The translations under genes were made by a program, and so were the position numbers. The notes beneath the pieces are model-generated. The model searched no databases. It worked only from the letters and a program-made list of their open reading frames with translations, and was not told where the DNA came from. Shown one piece after another: positions 16,562 through 26,822 of a stretch of DNA of 64,000 nt. Within the stretch, counting starts at the first letter, position 1, and every line of letters begins with the position of its first letter. The DNA is from Niallia sp. XMNu-256 (lineage in GTDB: Bacteria; Bacillota; Bacilli; Bacillales; Cytobacillaceae), in assembly GCF_036670015.1 (NCBI RefSeq), contig NZ_CP137636.1, positions 3,636,501 to 3,700,500 of the forward strand, given 5' to 3'.

Positions 16562-17671
16562 GTGTTGGATGAATTATTAATTGGCCCATGGGCAATGGAA
16601 ATGGATGCAACCATCCATGGCGACCTATTTGTACCGGACTATATTACAGAAATCGGAAAAGAGGTCCTTACACACTACGACTTTTCCTGGCAAAGTATGG
16701 AGGTCATGGCGACCAAACCGTTTAAAGGAGGAGTCATTTGGAGAGTAGAAACAAGCGCAGGACCAAAGAGTTTAAAGTTACTACACCGAAGACCCGCAAG
16801 AAGTTTGTTTAGTTTAGGTGCACAAGAATATTTAGTGGATGTCCAGAAGGCGAAAGTTCCACCGATTGTTAAAACAAAGGATGGACAGAATTATGTGGAA
16901 GCTGGTGGAAAACTATGGTTTGTTGCAGAATGGATCCAATCATTGACACCCGTATCAGATGATTTAGAGGGCACAAAGGAGCTCGTTTCTGCTCTTGGTG
17001 AATTCCACCGTTTGACTAAAGGTTATATTCCTCCAAAAGGTGCAGAAGTAGCAACAAGGTTGACGAAATGGCCAAAGAAATATGAAAAAATGATCCGAAA
17101 AATGGATTGGTTTAGAAATATTGCCTTGGCATATCCTGAATTGCCAGCCAGTTCCCTATTATTACAGGTTCTGGATACATTTGAAGAACAAGCTAGAAAC
17201 AGTTTAGAGAGGTTAAACCAATCGCCTTATTTTGACTTGGTGCAAAAAGGAAATGAATATTGGGGTCTCGTTCACCAAGATTATGGCTGGTCAAATGGTC
17301 AAAAGGCTGACGATGGCATGTGGGTCATTGATTTGGATGGAGTTGCCTATGATCTTCCCATCCGTGATTTACGGAAACTAATTCAAGGAAAAATGTCAGG
17401 TCTCAATCGATGGGATGCCTCCTGGATTCGAGAAATGATTAACGCCTATCACGAAACGAATCCGATTACACCCGAATTGTATGACATTTTGATGATTGAG
17501 CTATCCCTCCCAGACGAATTTTATAAAAATATCAAGGAAATGGTTTATGAGCCGGAAGTATTCCTTAACGAGGGAACCGCTTCCATGCTTCAATCGATTG
17601 TGGAACTCGAAGAATCTAAATGGCCTGTATTAGATGAAATTAAAAATGACTGGAAGGGAGTCAAAGCCTAA
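16562..17671 (+). CDS. cotS: CotS family spore coat protein (kinase-like fold)
   Basis: A 369-residue member of the CotS/YutH/YsxE group of spore-coat proteins, which have an aminoglycoside-phosphotransferase-like fold. The Brenner-type motif LVHQDYGWSNG and the metal-binding WVIDLDGVAYD are intact, so small-molecule kinase activity is possible. The GTG start follows AAGGTGG. Its stop overlaps the start of the next gene (TAATG), and in B. subtilis cotS and cotSA are likewise adjacent. Confidence 0.88.
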   Translation: MLDELLIGPWAMEMDATIHGDLFVPDYITEIGKEVLTHYDFSWQSMEVMATKPFKGGVIWRVETSAGPKSLKLLHRRPARSLFSLGAQEYLVDVQKAKVPPIVKTKDGQNYVEAGGKLWFVAEWIQSLTPVSDDLEGTKELVSALGEFHRLTKGYIPPKGAEVATRLTKWPKKYEKMIRKMDWFRNIALAYPELPASSLLLQVLDTFEEQARNSLERLNQSPYFDLVQKGNEYWGLVHQDYGWSNGQKADDGMWVIDLDGVAYDLPIRDLRKLIQGKMSGLNRWDASWIREMINAYHETNPITPELYDILMIELSLPDEFYKNIKEMVYEPEVFLNEGTASMLQSIVELEESKWPVLDEIKNDWKGVKA

Positions 17672-19518
17672 TGAAAATCTTAATGATTTGTACAGAAAAA
17701 CTGCCCGTTCCTCCCGTATATGGCGGAGCGATTCAAACCTATATTGCCGGCATCTTGCCTATTTTAAGTAAAGCACATGATATTACTGTTTTGGGGGTTA
17801 ACCATCCTGCCCTTCCTGATACGGAAACGATTGAGGGCGTCAAATATGTACGGATCCCAGGGAGTACTTTTGATGTGTATCAAGAAGAAGTCGTTCGCTA
17901 CCTTCAATCCAACCAGTATGATTATATTCATATGTTCAATCGGCCTCGCCTCGTTCTTCCGGTTCGAAAAGTAGCACCTTATTCCAAACTGATTCTTAGT
18001 ATGCATAACGATATGTTTACTCCTGAGAAAATTAATCCTGAAGAGGCCAGCGCCGCTATAGCAGAGTTATCCAAAATCATTACGATCAGCAAATATGTTG
18101 GCAATGTCATTAAAAACTTATATCCACAAGCGGCTCCAAAACTTCAGCATATTTATTCTGGTGTAGACGCCAATCGATTTTTACCTGGAGATCATCCAAA
18201 CATGCGAAGTATTCGGAGTCAAATCAGGAAAGAACATGGGTTAGAAAACAAAACAGTTATTTTATTTGCGGGCAGATTATCTTTTAACAAAGGGGTAGAT
18301 CGACTCGTTCGAGCATTACCGGCACTTTCTAAGAAATTTGATAATCTGGCATTAGTGATCGTAGGAAGCAAATGGTTCAGCCAAGATGAAATCACCGATT
18401 ATATCGCATACGTAAAAGCCTTGGCGAAAAAGGTGCCTGTGCCTGTTGTTGCAACAGGGTTTGTCTCCCCTAGCGAAATCCAAAATTGGTATGCGGCTGC
18501 GGATTTATTTGTTTGTACGTCGGTGTGGCAAGAGCCAGTGGCTAGGGTTCATTACGAAGCAATGGCAGCAGGTTTGCCAATTGTCACGACTGCAAGAGGC
18601 GGAAATCCCGAGGTCGTTTCTCCAGGTGAAAATGGCTTAATCGTAGAAACTCCTGAAAACCCAGCAGAATTTGAGGAAAAAATCACTACGCTTTTATCAA
18701 ATAAGGCGTTAATGAAGAAAATGGGCGAAAAAGGCAGAGAACTTGCCCTTTCATTATATAAATGGGAAAGAGTCGCATCCGAAGTGCTTCAAGTTTGGGC
18801 TCAAGTGGGACAAGAGTCTATCGAGACTAGTTATAGTGAAAATTATGCGGGACAACAGTCTAGCGAAACTGGGTATGATGAGAATTATGCAGAACAACAG
18901 TCTAGCGAAAATGGCTATGAAGAGCATTATGCGGAACAACAGTCTGGCGAAAATGATTATGATGAGAATTATGTAGGACAACAGTCTGGCGAAAATGGTT
19001 ATGATGAGGATGATGTAGGACAACAGTCTGGCGAAAATGGTTATGATGAGGATTATGCGGGACAACAGTCTGGCGAAAATGAATATGATGAAAATTATGT
19101 AGGACAACAGTCTGGCGAAAAAGGTTATGATGAGGATGATGTGTGGACCCCCGAGTATACTCGATATAAACGTCCTTCTAGACGTAATGTAGATATCGAA
19201 GAGATTGTAGAAATCGTAGATATATTCGAGGAACACCTGGATAGTAGTAACGAGCCTGGGGTTAGAGATGAAAGTAAATCAAGAGAACAACACAGTGTGG
19301 ACTCCATTATGGAAAGAATCAATTCCATCTATAGAAAACAGGAACAGACAAAGCAGGAATACGACAAGAAAACGGAGTACACTTGGGATTCTAACAAACA
19401 CATGGAAAATGAGGAATCTCCTAACAGTCCTTCTAGAAAATATGCCTTAAGAGGCAGCAGGCGGTCGTCACAAGGAAAATCCGGTAGATTTTCTAAGAAA
19501 TACGTATTCAAAAGATAA
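17671..19518 (+). CDS. cotSA: CotSA-like spore coat glycosyltransferase with a long repeat tail
   Basis: Residues 1-380 form a GT-B, family 4 glycosyltransferase: PPVYGGAIQTY, FAGRLSFNKGVDRLV, and the donor-site EPVARVHYEAMAAGLPIV. This is the length of B. subtilis CotSA. It continues for about 235 more residues: eight 14-residue acidic units of type GQQSGENGYDEDYA (about 382-493), an acidic helix, and a basic Ser/Arg-rich tail ending KKYVFKR. The tail probably anchors the protein in the coat or is itself modified. Start overlaps the cotS stop. Confidence 0.88.
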   Translation: MKILMICTEKLPVPPVYGGAIQTYIAGILPILSKAHDITVLGVNHPALPDTETIEGVKYVRIPGSTFDVYQEEVVRYLQSNQYDYIHMFNRPRLVLPVRKVAPYSKLILSMHNDMFTPEKINPEEASAAIAELSKIITISKYVGNVIKNLYPQAAPKLQHIYSGVDANRFLPGDHPNMRSIRSQIRKEHGLENKTVILFAGRLSFNKGVDRLVRALPALSKKFDNLALVIVGSKWFSQDEITDYIAYVKALAKKVPVPVVATGFVSPSEIQNWYAAADLFVCTSVWQEPVARVHYEAMAAGLPIVTTARGGNPEVVSPGENGLIVETPENPAEFEEKITTLLSNKALMKKMGEKGRELALSLYKWERVASEVLQVWAQVGQESIETSYSENYAGQQSSETGYDENYAEQQSSENGYEEHYAEQQSGENDYDENYVGQQSGENGYDEDDVGQQSGENGYDEDYAGQQSGENEYDENYVGQQSGEKGYDEDDVWTPEYTRYKRPSRRNVDIEEIVEIVDIFEEHLDSSNEPGVRDESKSREQHSVDSIMERINSIYRKQEQTKQEYDKKTEYTWDSNKHMENEESPNSPSRKYALRGSRRSSQGKSGRFSKKYVFKR

Positions 19519-19591
19519 TCGTGAAAAGTGGCAATATAGCTGATGTTTTCATTTATAACAGATATATTATTGGATATTCTTTTGCAATCAC

Positions 19592-19630
19592 AAAAAAAAG
19601 CTAATCTTTACGTTAAGTAGAGACTAGCTT
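19592..19630 (-). terminator. Terminator of the tRNA cluster
   Basis: On the minus strand AAGCTAGTCT pairs with AGATTAGCTT (one mismatch), followed by a T8 run. It lies nine bases after tRNA-Cys. Confidence 0.8.
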
Positions 19631-19638
19631 ACATATGA

Positions 19639-19710
19639 AGGCAGCAACTGGATTTGAACCAGTGAATAAAGGTTTTGCAGACCTTTGCCTTACCACTTGG
19701 CTATGCCGCC
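19639..19710 (-). tRNA. tRNA-Cys (GCA)
   Basis: Cloverleaf on the minus strand: acceptor GGCGGCA/TGCTGCC, anticodon loop CTGCAAA, T-arm GGTTCAAATCC, discriminator U. CCA is not encoded. Confidence 0.95.
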
Positions 19711-19831
19711 AAAAAATAGAAAATACTTTAGCTCGCTCAATCTAACTAGGTTGCCCCTACTAAATAGTTAAATTTTAGGCATGGACCCCACACTTATTAA
19801 GAAGGAGACTGCCTCTAAATGACGTTTAATG

Positions 19832-19906
19832 GGGCGACTGATGGGAATCGAACCCACGAATGTCGGAACCACAATCCGATGCGTTAACCACTTCGCCACA
19901 ATCGCC
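19832..19906 (-). tRNA. tRNA-His (GTG)
   Basis: Acceptor GGCGATT/AGTCGCC, anticodon loop TTGTGGT, T-loop GGTTCGATTCC, discriminator C. CCA is not encoded. Confidence 0.95.
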
Positions 19907-19976
19907 ATGTCATTATTAAACAAATAGTAGGAATCGAAGTGCATACCTACAGATGATTTTCTAAAACTTAGTATGG

Positions 19977-20050
19977 CGGTCCGGACGGGACTCGAACCCG
20001 CGACCTCCTGCGTGACAGGCAGGCATTCTAACCAACTGAACTACCGGACC
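19977..20050 (-). tRNA. tRNA-Asp (GTC)
   Basis: Acceptor GGTCCGG/CCGGACC, anticodon loop CTGTCAC, T-arm GCGGGTTCGAGTCCCGT, discriminator G. Confidence 0.95.
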
Positions 20051-20053
20051 AAA

Positions 20054-20127
<74 letters not shown>

Positions 20128-20151
20128 ATAATATTATTTAAGTTGATATGG

Positions 20152-20225
20152 TCGGGAAGACAGGATTCGAACCTGCGACCCCTTGGTCCCAAACCAAGTG
20201 CTCTACCAAGCTGAGCTACTTCCCG
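20152..20225 (-). tRNA. tRNA-Pro (TGG)
   Basis: Acceptor CGGGAAG/CTTCCCG, anticodon loop TTTGGGA, T-arm GCAGGTTCGAATCCTGT, discriminator A. Confidence 0.95.
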
Positions 20226-20237
20226 TTAATAAACAAG

Positions 20238-20311
<74 letters not shown>

Positions 20312-20364
20312 ATAACAATCAATTTTTTTAATTGAACTAATTCCAAACACCGGTAACAATTATT

Positions 20365-20393
20365 ACTATACCAATTTTAATCACAGAAGTCAA
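20365..20393 (-). promoter_or_regulatory. Promoter of the tRNA cluster
   Basis: Minus strand TTGACT, a 17-base spacer and TATAGT, a near-consensus sigma-A promoter. It lies 54 bases upstream of tRNA-Arg. Confidence 0.8.
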
Positions 20394-20786
20394 CTTCCTT
20401 TATTGTTATTCTCTTTTTAAAAATTTGACTGGGATTTTTTTGGGATTAATAACTAGTGACGAGGTTATATATTAGCATCGTCTAGATGGGAAACCAATTA
20501 AAGTCATTTGATTTTAGCAATAGTGAATGTTCGTTAACTATTTCAATATTACATGCCGTAAAGAATAAAGGAAGAATCTGTTTCCATCCAGCGACCTATA
20601 TCTATTTGAATCACATTCGGTCACCTAAACATCGCTTAGGTTGAAAACTGCACTCGCTTGATACAATACCGTAATGAATTTCATGCTCGCAGGGAGGCTT
20701 AACTTATTTATTAGGGCATAAACTTTTACCATTTGCACAAAATAAAGATGGGAATCATTTCAATTAATAGAGATGGAGGCTTTTTT
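20394..20786. other. Intergenic region without recognised features
   Basis: About 390 bases between the tRNA promoter and the coiled-coil gene. No ORF with a ribosome site, no repeat unit and no RNA motif were recognised. Confidence 0.4.
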
Positions 20787-21032
20787 ATGACGAGGCACAA
20801 CGATCACTTAGAACAATTACAAAAGGCACAGCAAGATGTTCAATCAGCCCATCAACGTTTACAGGAAGAAGAACAAGAATTGCTTGAAGCTCAGCAAAAG
20901 GTTCAGTCTCTTACACAACAATTAATTCATGCCCAAGGTGAAGTTAAAAAAGAACAGGAAGATATCCTGCAAGCACAAGATGAACTACAAGAGGCTCAAA
21001 CCATTTCCAATAATTATTCAAACATGGAATAA
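20787..21032 (+). CDS. Small coiled-coil protein, unknown function
   Basis: An 81-residue, Gln/Glu-rich protein built of continuous heptads (HLEQLQKAQQDVQSAHQRLQ and similar) and ending NNYSNME. ATG 20787 has GGAGG seven bases upstream; the open frame extends further but without a ribosome site. It probably forms a long parallel coiled coil. No family recognised; it is followed by the 52-bp tandem array. Confidence 0.7.
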   Translation: MTRHNDHLEQLQKAQQDVQSAHQRLQEEEQELLEAQQKVQSLTQQLIHAQGEVKKEQEDILQAQDELQEAQTISNNYSNME

Positions 21033-21230
21033 GCGAAGAAAACGGGATCTCTCTTTGGATTTACCGAGTTCTCTATGAAAGTACAAACAAGATAAGAAGC
21101 TTGGGGATTCGTTTAATCATTCTCCACGCTTCTACTTGTGTGTCTATTTCAACAAAACTGACGAAGATTTTACTTGATTTATACCTAGAGGAGAGCGTGC
21201 TCAGATAGTCTTCATAAGTATTCCACTAAT

Positions 21231-22062
21231 CTTGTCCGTAAACTGGATCCATTCGGACTCTATCCACATTCGTTCCACTAGTCTTGTCCGTAAAATGGCT
21301 CTTTTCGGACCTTATCCACATTCTTTCCACTAATCTTGTCCGTAAACTGGATCCATTCGGACTCTATCCACATTCGGTCCACTAGTCTTGTCCGTAAAAT
21401 GGCATCATTCGGACTGTATCCACGTCTTTTCCTCTGGTCTTGTCCGTAAAATGGCATCATTCGGACTCTATCTACGTTTTTTCCACTAATCTTGTCCGTA
21501 AACTAGCATCATTCGGACCTTATCCACATTCGGTCCACTAGTCTTGTCCGTAAAATGGCATCATTCGGACTGTATCCACGTCTTTTCCTCTGGTCTTGTC
21601 CGTAAACTGGCATCATTCGGACTCTATCTACGTTTTTTCCACTAATCTTGTCCGTAAACTGGCTCTTTTCGGACTCTATCCACATTCGGTCCACTGATCT
21701 TGTCCGTAAAATGGCATCATTCGGACTTTATCCACGTCTTTTCCACTGATCTTGTCCGTAAACTAGCATCATTCGGACCTTATCCACATTCGGTCCACTA
21801 GTCTTGTCCGTAAAATGGCCTCATTCGGACTTTATCCACGTCTTTTCCTCTGGTCTTGTCCGTAAACTGGCCTCATTCGGACTCTATCCACATTTTTTCC
21901 ACTAATCTTGTCCGTAAACTGGCTCTTTTCGGACTCTATCCACATTCGGTCCACTGATCTTGTCCGTAAACTGGCCTCATTCGGACTTTATCCACGTCTT
22001 TTCCTCTGATCTTGTCCGTAAATAGGACCCATTCAGAACTTATCCACAATCATTCCTCAGTT
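21231..22062. repeat. Tandem array A: sixteen 52-bp units with DnaA-box-like 9-mers
   Basis: CTTGTCCG recurs at 21231 and then at every 52nd base to 22011, sixteen times without one indel. Each unit holds an inverted pair GTCCG...CGGAC (15 bases apart) followed by a 9-mer resembling TTATCCACA. Four units match it exactly (21312, 21520, 21780, 22040); most others differ at one end base. Units also follow a three-step order (CGGTCC, CGTCTTTTCC, TTTTTTCC endings), a 156-bp higher-order repeat. Open frames in the array are artefacts. Confidence 0.95.
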
Positions 22063-22095
22063 GCGGTCTGAAGGTCTAAACGGAAAGGATTATTT

Positions 22096-22111
22096 AATCA
22101 AACGTTTGATT
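22096..22111. promoter_or_regulatory. 16-bp perfect palindrome
   Basis: AATCAAACGTTTGATT, between the array and the kinase gene. It looks like an operator for a dimeric regulator, but none is identified. Confidence 0.4.
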
Positions 22112-22199
22112 GATAATGGGTGCTACTGGGCTGGGGCTTTCCCCACTTTCAGAATTTGGAAAACCTTTTTCTCTCATAATCTGTTCAAATTCTACAAAG

Positions 22200-22208
22200 T
22201 TCGACAAA
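22200..22208. promoter_or_regulatory. Spo0A-type box upstream of the kinase pair
   Basis: TTCGACAAA matches the Spo0A box (TGTCGAA complement). It lies 132 bases before the kinase start, in an otherwise AT-rich promoter region. Spo0A control of these sensor kinases is plausible but inferred from one site. Confidence 0.4.
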
Positions 22209-22339
22209 AAACTTTTGTGTTCTGGTATATACTCTAATAAAGTTACAAATTTAGACACAACCTTTGACACAGTAGGTTGTAAATTGCCAGTATATTAAAG
22301 GTAATCAAACTTTTCATTACCGGAAACGGAGTCGAAACC

Positions 22340-25078
22340 ATGAGGAAAGCAATGTCCATTCGCTTTTTAATCAGTGCATCTTTTGTAATTCTGATGGTCG
22401 CCACCTTGATTGCGGCCAGTTCCGTTATTTTCACTAGTTGGAGCAAATCCTCTAATATTATTATTGAAAAAATGGAGAATGATGCGAGTAAAGATATCGT
22501 TAATGAAATCGACACGCTCTTACACATTCCCATTAATATTAATAAACTTAACGATCATATCATTGCAAATAATTTAATCGATTTTAATAATGACAAAGAA
22601 CGGGATGTTTATTTTGCTAGCACAATCCAATCGAGTGACGCAGAAATTTATAGCTTTAGCTATGGTTTAGAAAATGGGGAGTATTACGGAGCCCGTCGAA
22701 ACTCTAACGATCAAATTGAAATTTATCAGAGTACTCCTGGAACAGCCGGACATTCATTCTATTATTCTACAAATGAAGACTTGACCAAAGGCCGACTTGT
22801 GGAGGACTTTGGCGAGTATGACCCTCGGACGAGAGAGTGGTATCAATTGGCAAAGGAGACGGGGGTTCCGATCTTTTCCAAGCCGTACAAACATTTTGTG
22901 AATAATGACCTTGCTATTACATCTGCTTACCCCATTTTTAATAACGATGGGAGTCTACAAGGTGTATTAGGGGCAACGATGACGTTAACAAAGTTAAACC
23001 GATTTTTAGAAGAAACTCTTGAGGATAAAACGCGAACGGCTCTTGTTATTGATCGAAATACAGGAGAACTAGTAGGAAATTCGCTGGGTAGCCCTAACTT
23101 CACCCCTCTTTCCGATGGAACTTATGAGAGGTTGACCGTCCATTCAATCAAGAACAATGCGATTGTAGCTGCTTATGAAGCCTATAAAGAGAATGCATCG
23201 AATAAGGATTTCATCCAGGAAGTGAACAATGGAGAGGTACATGTTAAATTAACTGAATACAAACATCCAGGGATTGACTGGTTAATTATTACCGCCATTC
23301 CTGACACGATATTCACAGCGGAAATCAACCAAAACATTCAGACCGCTATTCTTTTATCTGCTATTGCTCTGCTCCTTTCATTTGTTATTTATGGAAAAAG
23401 CACGGATGTAATTTTAAAACCGATTAATGAACTGATCGGAACAGCCGAGAAGTTTTCAAAGGGGGATCTCCGCCAAAGAGCGAAGGTGTATAAGAATGAT
23501 GAAATTGGCAATCTTACCAGCGCCTTTAACAAAATGGCAGATGAACTGGATAAACATATTCACCATCTTGAAGATAAAGTTAAAGAAAGAACAGCAGAAA
23601 TTGAAAAAACCAATCTTGAATTAAAATGTGCGAAACTGGAAGCAGATAAGGCCAATCAAGCGAAAAGTGAATTTCTCGCTAATATGAGCCATGAAATCCG
23701 CACGCCTTTAAACGCGGTCATTGGATTCAGCGAACTCTTATCCAATACCATTCAGGACGATAAACAAAAGAATTATATTCAAACGATTAACGTGGCAGGA
23801 AATAATCTGCTCACCATTATCAATGATATTCTTGACCTTTCCAAAATCGAAGCTGGCAAAGTTGAATTGCACTTTAAACCGATTAACTTAAGAACGATAT
23901 TGAAAGAAATACAAGCGATGTTCACACACAATGTTCAAGATACAGGGATTGAGTTTATCCTCGACGTTCAGGATGACTTGCCAGAATTGATTCTATTTGA
24001 TGATGTACGAATCCGACAAATTTTATTAAATTTAGCTAATAATGCGGTTAAATTTACGGAAAAAGGGCATGTAAAGATTACTTTACAAGTTTCCCCCTCT
24101 CGTTCCCATGATCTTAGTTCGATCGATCTCAAGATTTTCGTTGAAGATACCGGGATTGGGATCCCTGAAAACGAAAAAGACAGAATCTTTGAGGCGTTCA
24201 CCCAAATATCCGGCCAAAGCATTAAAAAATACGGGGGCACTGGATTGGGACTTTCTATTACGAAGAGATTAATAGAAATGTTGAATGGATCCATCATAGT
24301 TGAAAGTGAAGTTGGAAAAGGCTCCACGTTTTTCATTCAATTTAATAATATCCAAGTGGCTGCAACGGGTGACATACATGAACAAACTGATTTGTATTAC
24401 CATTGGAAAGATAAGTTTTCTAATGAAACGATTCTTGTTATTGATGACATTGAGACGAATCGATATTTATTAAAAGAATGGCTCACTTCATTTGGCTTTC
24501 AGGTCATATTGGCAGAAAATGGATATGAGGCTTTAAAAATCTGTGAATCTCAAAAACCAAATCTAGTAATTACAGACTTAGTTATGCCTGTTATGGACGG
24601 ATTCGAAACAGCTAGGAACTTGAAGGAAAAGCTAGAAACGAACAATATTCCGATCATTGCCTTAAGTGCCTCTACTCTTATAGATAAGCCCGAGGGTTAT
24701 TTTGATGATTATTTGATTAAGCCTGTCAATATTGGGCAATTGTTAAAGAAAATCGCCAAACATCTTCATTTGGAAAATGAAACAGACAGTCCGCTGTCAA
24801 AAGAGGAAAAGTCGTTTCAATCGGACATGCTTACACATGAAATAAGAGAAGAACTGAAGCCATTAACGGTTAAATTAAACTCTTCCTTGATCATAAGTCA
24901 TGTCAAACACTTTGCTGGAACGCTGATTTCATTGGGTGAAAAGCATCAATTGGAGTGGATGATTGCCGAGGGAGAAGAATTGCTGAGCTATGCCAATTGT
25001 TATGATATCGTGAAAATTAAATTCCATTTAAAGAAATGGAAAAAAATAATAATAGAGGGTAAACCAAATGGAAAATAA
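22340..25078 (+). CDS. Hybrid sensor histidine kinase (Cache-HAMP-HisKA-HATPase-REC)
   Basis: A 912-residue membrane sensor. Order: TM helix 10-33; extracellular Cache-type domain (about 40-330); TM helix about 335-352; HAMP ([19 protein letters not shown]); coiled linker; HisKA with phospho-acceptor in [18 protein letters not shown]; HATPase with [16 protein letters not shown] and GGTGLGLS; and a receiver with DD ([10 protein letters not shown]), acceptor D in [11 protein letters not shown]. The last 110 residues are helical and may be a phosphotransfer-like region. GGAG lies eight bases before the ATG. It overlaps the next kinase by 11 bases, so the two probably form one phosphorelay. Confidence 0.92.
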   Translation: MRKAMSIRFLISASFVILMVATLIAASSVIFTSWSKSSNIIIEKMENDASKDIVNEIDTLLHIPININKLNDHIIANNLIDFNNDKERDVYFASTIQSSDAEIYSFSYGLENGEYYGARRNSNDQIEIYQSTPGTAGHSFYYSTNEDLTKGRLVEDFGEYDPRTREWYQLAKETGVPIFSKPYKHFVNNDLAITSAYPIFNNDGSLQGVLGATMTLTKLNRFLEETLEDKTRTALVIDRNTGELVGNSLGSPNFTPLSDGTYERLTVHSIKNNAIVAAYEAYKENASNKDFIQEVNNGEVHVKLTEYKHPGIDWLIITAIPDTIFTAEINQNIQTAILLSAIALLLSFVIYGKSTDVILKPINELIGTAEKFSKGDLRQRAKVYKNDEIGNLTSAFNKMADELDKHIHHLEDKVKERTAEIEKTNLELKCAKLEADKANQAKSEFLANMSHEIRTPLNAVIGFSELLSNTIQDDKQKNYIQTINVAGNNLLTIINDILDLSKIEAGKVELHFKPINLRTILKEIQAMFTHNVQDTGIEFILDVQDDLPELILFDDVRIRQILLNLANNAVKFTEKGHVKITLQVSPSRSHDLSSIDLKIFVEDTGIGIPENEKDRIFEAFTQISGQSIKKYGGTGLGLSITKRLIEMLNGSIIVESEVGKGSTFFIQFNNIQVAATGDIHEQTDLYYHWKDKFSNETILVIDDIETNRYLLKEWLTSFGFQVILAENGYEALKICESQKPNLVITDLVMPVMDGFETARNLKEKLETNNIPIIALSASTLIDKPEGYFDDYLIKPVNIGQLLKKIAKHLHLENETDSPLSKEEKSFQSDMLTHEIREELKPLTVKLNSSLIISHVKHFAGTLISLGEKHQLEWMIAEGEELLSYANCYDIVKIKFHLKKWKKIIIEGKPNGK

Positions 25079-26720
25079 TTTAGTGTTAATGGTTGACGAT
25101 AATCCGAATAATATTCAAGTGTTAGCCACGATTATGGCTGAATGCGGGTATGAGCTCGGGATTGCTCAAAATGCTCATGAGGTTTATCAATTTCTGCAAA
25201 TGTACTCTCCCGAACTGATTTTACTTGATGTCGAGATGCCTGATATCGATGGCTATGAAGTTTGTGCAACAATTAAAGCAGACCCAAGGTTTCATGAAAT
25301 TCCAATCATTTTTTTAACAGTAAAAAGTGAGATGGACGATATTGTCAAAGGATTTGAGCTTGGTGCGGTTGATTATATTACAAAGCCCTTTAATCGAAAA
25401 GAACTGATTTCGAGGGTGCGGACGCATATTTCTCTCAAACGTTCACGCGACGAATTGGAAATAAAGAATGCCGAGCTCGAACATTCTCGGGATGCACTAG
25501 CCACAAAGAATGCTCAATTAGAAGAGGCTTTGTCTATACAGAAAGAGTTGGAGAAGGAAAAAGATCGATTAACAGAGGAATTATTACAGCATCGTGACTT
25601 ATTGGAAAAAAAGGTTGTCGAACGAACAGTAGAATTGGCAACCGCCAATGAAAAAATTACGAATATCATTGAGAGTATTTCTGATGGATTTTTAGCAGTG
25701 GACGAGGATTGGACAGTGATTTACTTGAACAATCATCCCTATTTTCCCGGCGGTATGACTGCTGACGATGCATTAGGAAAAAAGGTTTGGGACGTCTTTC
25801 CGAATGTAGTGGACTCGATTTGGTACAAAGAACTTCAACTGGCCATGTCTGAGAGGATGACAAGAACGTTCGAGACACCTTCTTTGTATAAAGAAGGATG
25901 GTTTTCTGTTCATGTATACCCATTTAGTGAGGGAATTTGTTGTTTTTTCCGTGATATTACCGAGACGAAAAATTATGAGCGGGAAATGAAGCGCTTATCT
26001 GGCTTGGATTTAATTGGGCAGATGGCAGCAGGGATCAGCCATGAAATTCGTAATCCGATGACAACTGTTCGCGGATTTTTGCAGCTTTTAAGTACGAAAG
26101 ATGATTGTAACCAGTATCACGAGTTTTTTACCTTGATGATTGATGAGTTGGATCGTGCGAACTCCATCATTACTGAATTTCTATCGATGGGCAACACAAG
26201 GTCTTCCGATTTAGAAAAGCTAAGTCTTAATTCGATCCTAACGGACATCACTCCATTATTGCAAGCAGATGCTTATAACCAAAACAAGCAAGTTCAATTG
26301 GAGTTATCAGAGATTCCTGATCTGTTGCTGAATCGGAATGAAATTAGACAATTAGTATTAAATTTGTATCGAAATGGTTTAGAGGCGATGAAGCCTGGCA
26401 AAACGTTAACGATCCGAACCTATACCGATAAAGATGAGGCCGTGCTAGCCATACAAGACCAAGGGGCTGGCATTCAACCCGAAGTTCTTGAAAAGCTTGG
26501 AACCCCTTTCTTTTCAACGAAAGACAATGGCACTGGCCTCGGCCTCGGCGTTTGTTATGCCATTGCTGCCCGCCACCAAGCTAGAATTGACATCGATACC
26601 GGAACAAATGGCTCTACCTTTTATGTGAAATTCTCCAAATGGGATGAACAAAAAGCTGGTCTCGGTTCCTGGGGGGTAAAGCAAGGGGATTCTTCGAGGG
26701 TTTCATCATTGGATCATTAG
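25068..26720 (+). CDS. Receiver-PAS-histidine kinase
   Basis: A 550-residue cytoplasmic protein with receiver domain 1-120 (VDDNPNN, acceptor in [17 protein letters not shown]), a coiled coil (about 125-195), a PAS domain (about 200-300) and a sporulation-kinase-type transmitter with the acceptor in [22 protein letters not shown], then [10 protein letters not shown] and [12 protein letters not shown]. The H box and [12 protein letters not shown] stretch resemble KinA-KinE kinases of Bacillus. It has no DNA-binding output, so it probably receives phosphate from the upstream hybrid kinase and passes it on, perhaps to Spo0F. The start overlaps the upstream gene. Confidence 0.9.
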   Translation: MENNLVLMVDDNPNNIQVLATIMAECGYELGIAQNAHEVYQFLQMYSPELILLDVEMPDIDGYEVCATIKADPRFHEIPIIFLTVKSEMDDIVKGFELGAVDYITKPFNRKELISRVRTHISLKRSRDELEIKNAELEHSRDALATKNAQLEEALSIQKELEKEKDRLTEELLQHRDLLEKKVVERTVELATANEKITNIIESISDGFLAVDEDWTVIYLNNHPYFPGGMTADDALGKKVWDVFPNVVDSIWYKELQLAMSERMTRTFETPSLYKEGWFSVHVYPFSEGICCFFRDITETKNYEREMKRLSGLDLIGQMAAGISHEIRNPMTTVRGFLQLLSTKDDCNQYHEFFTLMIDELDRANSIITEFLSMGNTRSSDLEKLSLNSILTDITPLLQADAYNQNKQVQLELSEIPDLLLNRNEIRQLVLNLYRNGLEAMKPGKTLTIRTYTDKDEAVLAIQDQGAGIQPEVLEKLGTPFFSTKDNGTGLGLGVCYAIAARHQARIDIDTGTNGSTFYVKFSKWDEQKAGLGSWGVKQGDSSRVSSLDH

Positions 26721-26760
26721 TTAAACAAAAGGAATACAAGTTTATAAAAAACTGAGGTTC

Positions 26761-26792
26761 GATTGATTCTTATTTAAAATAAGAATCAATCG
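26761..26792. terminator. Bidirectional terminator
   Basis: GATTGATTCTTAT and ATAAGAATCAATC form a 13-bp stem. TTTT follows on the plus strand, and a T-run follows on the minus strand beyond CCTCAG. Confidence 0.7.
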
Positions 26793-26822
26793 GATTTTAC
26801 TACTTCTTCAAACCAACGGATT

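Noticed and set aside
18754-19236. 160-residue antisense ORF rich in Ile/Phe and ARLLS repeats
   Set aside because: Antisense of the cotSA tandem repeats.
21278-21694. ORFs of about 60 residues with FTDKISGKNVD repeats
   Set aside because: They are translations of the 52-bp array; such ORFs arise from the repeat period being 1 mod 3.
21231-22062. CRISPR array
   Set aside because: There are no unique spacers; whole 52-bp units repeat with scattered substitutions, and no cas genes are present.
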